Of a stretch of DNA of 8,000 bases, positions 5,931 through 8,000 are shown piece after piece (position 1 is the first letter of the stretch; every line of letters begins with the position of its first letter). The notes under the pieces were generated by a model that saw only the letters and a program-made list of their open reading frames with translations, did not search any database and had not been told where the DNA came from. Origin of the DNA: Methylococcus sp. UBA6136 (GTDB lineage: Bacteria; Pseudomonadota; Gammaproteobacteria; Methylococcales; Methylococcaceae); assembly GCA_002423305.1 (NCBI GenBank), contig DIVI01000250.1, positions 3,437 to 11,436 on the forward strand, read 5' to 3'. A program made the translations under genes and the position numbers.

Positions 5931-6694
5931 TGGCGCAACTGATCTTGTTTGCCTTGGTCGTGCTGGCGGTGCTGGGTATACGCCGATTCCTAAGTAACAC
6001 GCCGCTGGCGCGCTACAGCCCGACCCAGCAGTCACTCATGGCCTTGGGCATTTTGCTCTTGCTACTACTGACTCTCACCGGGAGGCTGGGTGTTTTGGTG
6101 CCAGTGCTTGGGGCCGTATTGGCCGCTCTGTTCGCCACCGTCACGCGCATACTGCCCGTCCTTATTCCGCTCATCGTTCAATACCTTCCCCACTGGCACC
6201 GCTACAAAAGGCAACGATCGACGAATCCCGGACAAATGGGCGCAGGAGATGATACAACCGGGTCCTCCACGGTTGAGTCAGATTTTCTGCGAATGCACCT
6301 CCATCACGCCACTGGCGAACTGAGCGGCGAGATATTGCAGGGCCCGCACGCGGGCAAATCGCTGAAAAATCTCCCCCTAACCGACCTCGCCTCGCTTTAC
6401 CGCAGCTACGCCCAAAAAGACCCGGAATCGGCTAGACTGCTAGCCGCCTATATTGAACGGGTATACGGCGACCGATGGCGCGAGTCCGAGCAAGCCAGTC
6501 ATGGCAATTCGGGCGATTCAGCACTGGACCATTCTGAGGCGCTGCAAATGCTGGGCCTGCAGCCGGGGGCAACGCGGGAAGACATCATCGCCGCCCATCG
6601 CCGTCTCATCCAGAAAGTCCACCCCGACCGAGGTGGATCCGATTACCTGGCTGCCAAAATCAACCAGGCAAAGGACACGCTCCTCGGTGCCTGA
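5930..6694 (+). CDS. Membrane-anchored protein with C-terminal J-domain (DnaJ-like co-chaperone)
   Basis: A 254-residue protein with three parts. Residues 1-19, about 35-50 and about 53-86 are hydrophobic membrane segments. Residues 115-183 form a conserved cytoplasmic linker domain containing HHATGELSGEILQGPHAGKSL and DPESARLLAAYIERVYGDRW, the arrangement I associate with DnaJ-like proteins of proteobacteria. Residues 200-254 are a compact J-domain with the essential HPD at 231-233 in VHPDRGGSDYLAAKINQAKDTL. The protein ends just after helix III, as in TIM14/Pam18-type J-proteins, and lacks the Gly/Phe and zinc-finger regions of true DnaJ. It should recruit an Hsp70 (DnaK) to the membrane and stimulate its ATPase there; the client is unknown. 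The start codon overlaps the stop of the VWA gene (TGATG), which fixes the start and suggests coupled synthesis. The next gene follows after 14 bases. The membrane topology is inferred from hydrophobicity only. Confidence 0.88.
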   Translation: MAQLILFALVVLAVLGIRRFLSNTPLARYSPTQQSLMALGILLLLLLTLTGRLGVLVPVLGAVLAALFATVTRILPVLIPLIVQYLPHWHRYKRQRSTNPGQMGAGDDTTGSSTVESDFLRMHLHHATGELSGEILQGPHAGKSLKNLPLTDLASLYRSYAQKDPESARLLAAYIERVYGDRWRESEQASHGNSGDSALDHSEALQMLGLQPGATREDIIAAHRRLIQKVHPDRGGSDYLAAKINQAKDTLLGA

Positions 6695-6708
6695 ATTCCG
6701 GGATCAAT

Positions 6709-8000
6709 ATGACCGAAGTCCAGAACAGCGATCTCACAGCCCCGGCCGACCTGTTGCGACATGGCGAGGGCACCGGGCCGTTCAGGCAGCGGCGGCCGCA
6801 ATATGTCGACCTGCTGCCACCTTGCAACAACGCCTGCCCGGCGGGTGAAAACATTCAGGCCTGGCTGGCGCTCGCCCAAGCGGGTCAACACGAAAAAGCC
6901 TGGCAAACGCTGGTGCGCGACAATCCGCTGCCGGGTGTTCATGGTCGGGTCTGTTACCACCCCTGCGAGAGCAGTTGCAATCGCGCAGAGGTCGACTCCG
7001 CTGTCAGCATCCACGCCATCGAACGGTTTCTGGGAGATGAGGCACTCAAGCAAGGCTGGCAACTTCAGCCCGAGGCACCACCCACTGGCCGACGCATCCT
7101 GATCATCGGGGCCGGTCCCAGCGGACTTTCTGCAGCTTATCACCTGGCCATGCGCGGCCATACCGTCGAAATTCAGGAGGCGGGACCAGTGCCTGGCGGC
7201 ATGATGCACTTTGGCATTCCGGCCTATCGCCTCCCACGCGATGTCCTGATGGCTGAAGTTCGCCGCATCGAGACGCTGGGCGTCACCATAAGACTCAACC
7301 ACAAGGTCGAAAATCTGCTCGAGGAAAAGCAGCGGGGGAACTTCGACGCAGTCTTTGTCGCGATTGGCGCTCACCTGAGCCGGCGCGTGGACATTCCGGC
7401 CCGCGACGCCGGCAAGATCCTCGACGCAGTGAGCTTCCTCCAGGAGGCCAACACCGGCGCGGCGCCGCTATTGGGACGACGCGTGGCCGTCTACGGCGGC
7501 GGCAATACGGCCATGGACACCGCACGGACGGCCCTGCGTCTGGGTGCGGAAGACGCGATGATCATCTACCGACGCGACCGCGACCACATGCCGGCCCACC
7601 CTTTCGAAGCCGACGAGGCGCTGGAGGAAGGCGTGAAGATCAACTGGTTGCGGAGCATCAAGTCCATTGACCGGTCCAGCATCACCGTCGAGGTGATGGC
7701 GATCAACGATCAGGGTTACCCCGAGCCAACCGGCCAGATCGAAACCCTGGAGGCGGACACACTCATTCTGGCACTGGGACAGGACACCGAGACGGACTTC
7801 CTCAAAGCCATTCCGGACATTGAATTCAAGAAAGACGGCACGGTGGTTGTCGACCACAACATGATGACCGGGCATGACGGCATTTTCGCCGGGGGAGACA
7901 TGGTGCCCAGTGAACGCACCGTGACCGTAGCCGTCGGCCATGGCAAGAAAGCCGCACGATGCATGGATGCCTGGCTCAGGGGCAGCACCCATGTTCCATC
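6709..8000 (+). CDS. GltD-like NAD(P)-binding FAD/Fe-S oxidoreductase, C-terminus beyond window
   Basis: An open frame of 430 codons that runs off the right edge without a stop. The N-terminal Fe-S domain has CNNACPAGENI (Cys39, Cys43) and GRVCYHPCESSCNR (Cys82, Cys86, Cys90). The FAD-binding fold starts at GAGPSGLSAAY (134-144), followed by GGMMHFGIPAYRLP (163-176). A second Rossmann motif, GGGNTAMD (263-270), binds the nicotinamide cofactor, and the Arg pair in YRRDRDHMPA (287-296) resembles the NADPH-recognition motif of the glutamate synthase small subunit. A flavin-contacting GGD lies at 395-397. Such proteins pass electrons between NAD(P)H and a partner such as glutamate synthase, a 2-oxoacid:ferredoxin oxidoreductase or a ferredoxin. 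The lack of a GltB upstream argues against assuming gltD. The H78-G-R-V-C form replaces the Cys of the usual C-G-R-V-C. The ATG at 6709 has GGGA five bases upstream and follows the J-domain gene by 14 bases. Confidence 0.9.
   Translation, partial: MTEVQNSDLTAPADLLRHGEGTGPFRQRRPQYVDLLPPCNNACPAGENIQAWLALAQAGQHEKAWQTLVRDNPLPGVHGRVCYHPCESSCNRAEVDSAVSIHAIERFLGDEALKQGWQLQPEAPPTGRRILIIGAGPSGLSAAYHLAMRGHTVEIQEAGPVPGGMMHFGIPAYRLPRDVLMAEVRRIETLGVTIRLNHKVENLLEEKQRGNFDAVFVAIGAHLSRRVDIPARDAGKILDAVSFLQEANTGAAPLLGRRVAVYGGGNTAMDTARTALRLGAEDAMIIYRRDRDHMPAHPFEADEALEEGVKINWLRSIKSIDRSSITVEVMAINDQGYPEPTGQIETLEADTLILALGQDTETDFLKAIPDIEFKKDGTVVVDHNMMTGHDGIFAGGDMVPSERTVTVAVGHGKKAARCMDAWLRGSTHVP

Noticed and set aside
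6643..7374. A 243-codon minus-strand frame at the end of the J-domain gene and across the GltD-like gene
   Set aside because: The plus strand here encodes clear Fe-S, FAD and NAD(P) motifs in one uninterrupted frame, so the minus-strand frame is a shadow.

Overview
The window looks like chromosomal DNA from a moderately GC-rich gammaproteobacterium. The tesA and ybbA-ybbP homologues lie head to head, an arrangement I know from Escherichia coli and relatives. The CarS-like protein, the HopJ-domain protein and the GltD-like oxidoreductase are reminiscent of environmental, possibly sulfur-oxidising, lineages, but that placement is inference. I see no insertion sequence, phage gene, tRNA, rRNA or CRISPR array. 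Gene density is high and the genes look intact, apart from the two cut by the window edges.

Left block (1-4404), built around a divergent start near 1205. Leftwards run tesA (559-1206, periplasmic SGNH esterase/lysophospholipase), a small HopJ-domain gene (141-500) and the N-terminus of a CDP-archaeol-synthase-like membrane protein (1-120). Rightwards run ybbA (1205-1921, ABC ATPase) and ybbP (1918-4404, FtsX/MacB-type permease), coupled by an ATGA overlap. The start codons of tesA and ybbA share the tetranucleotide CATG, so there is no room between them for a promoter. YbbA and YbbP should form a mechanotransmitting ABC complex in the inner membrane. TesA is the likely periplasmic partner that processes acyl or lysolipid substrates.

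Middle (4405-5228). A symmetric hairpin with A and T runs on its two sides (4457-4487) serves as a bidirectional terminator between ybbP and a convergent small gene (4504-4941, minus). That gene encodes a single-pass membrane protein with a probable periplasmic SH3-like end. Upstream of it is a 287-base divergent intergenic region carrying an 11-bp direct repeat, one copy of which sits in a palindrome.

Right block (5229-8000), all plus strand and tightly packed: a VWA-domain protein with an intact MIDAS metal site (5229-5930); a membrane-anchored C-terminal J-domain protein joined to it by a TGATG overlap (5930-6694); and, 14 bases later, an Fe-S/FAD/NAD(P) oxidoreductase of the GltD type that runs off the right edge (6709-8000). 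The VWA/J-domain pair is the most plausible under-described functional unit here: a co-translated metal-dependent adhesion-type protein and an Hsp70 co-chaperone at the membrane.
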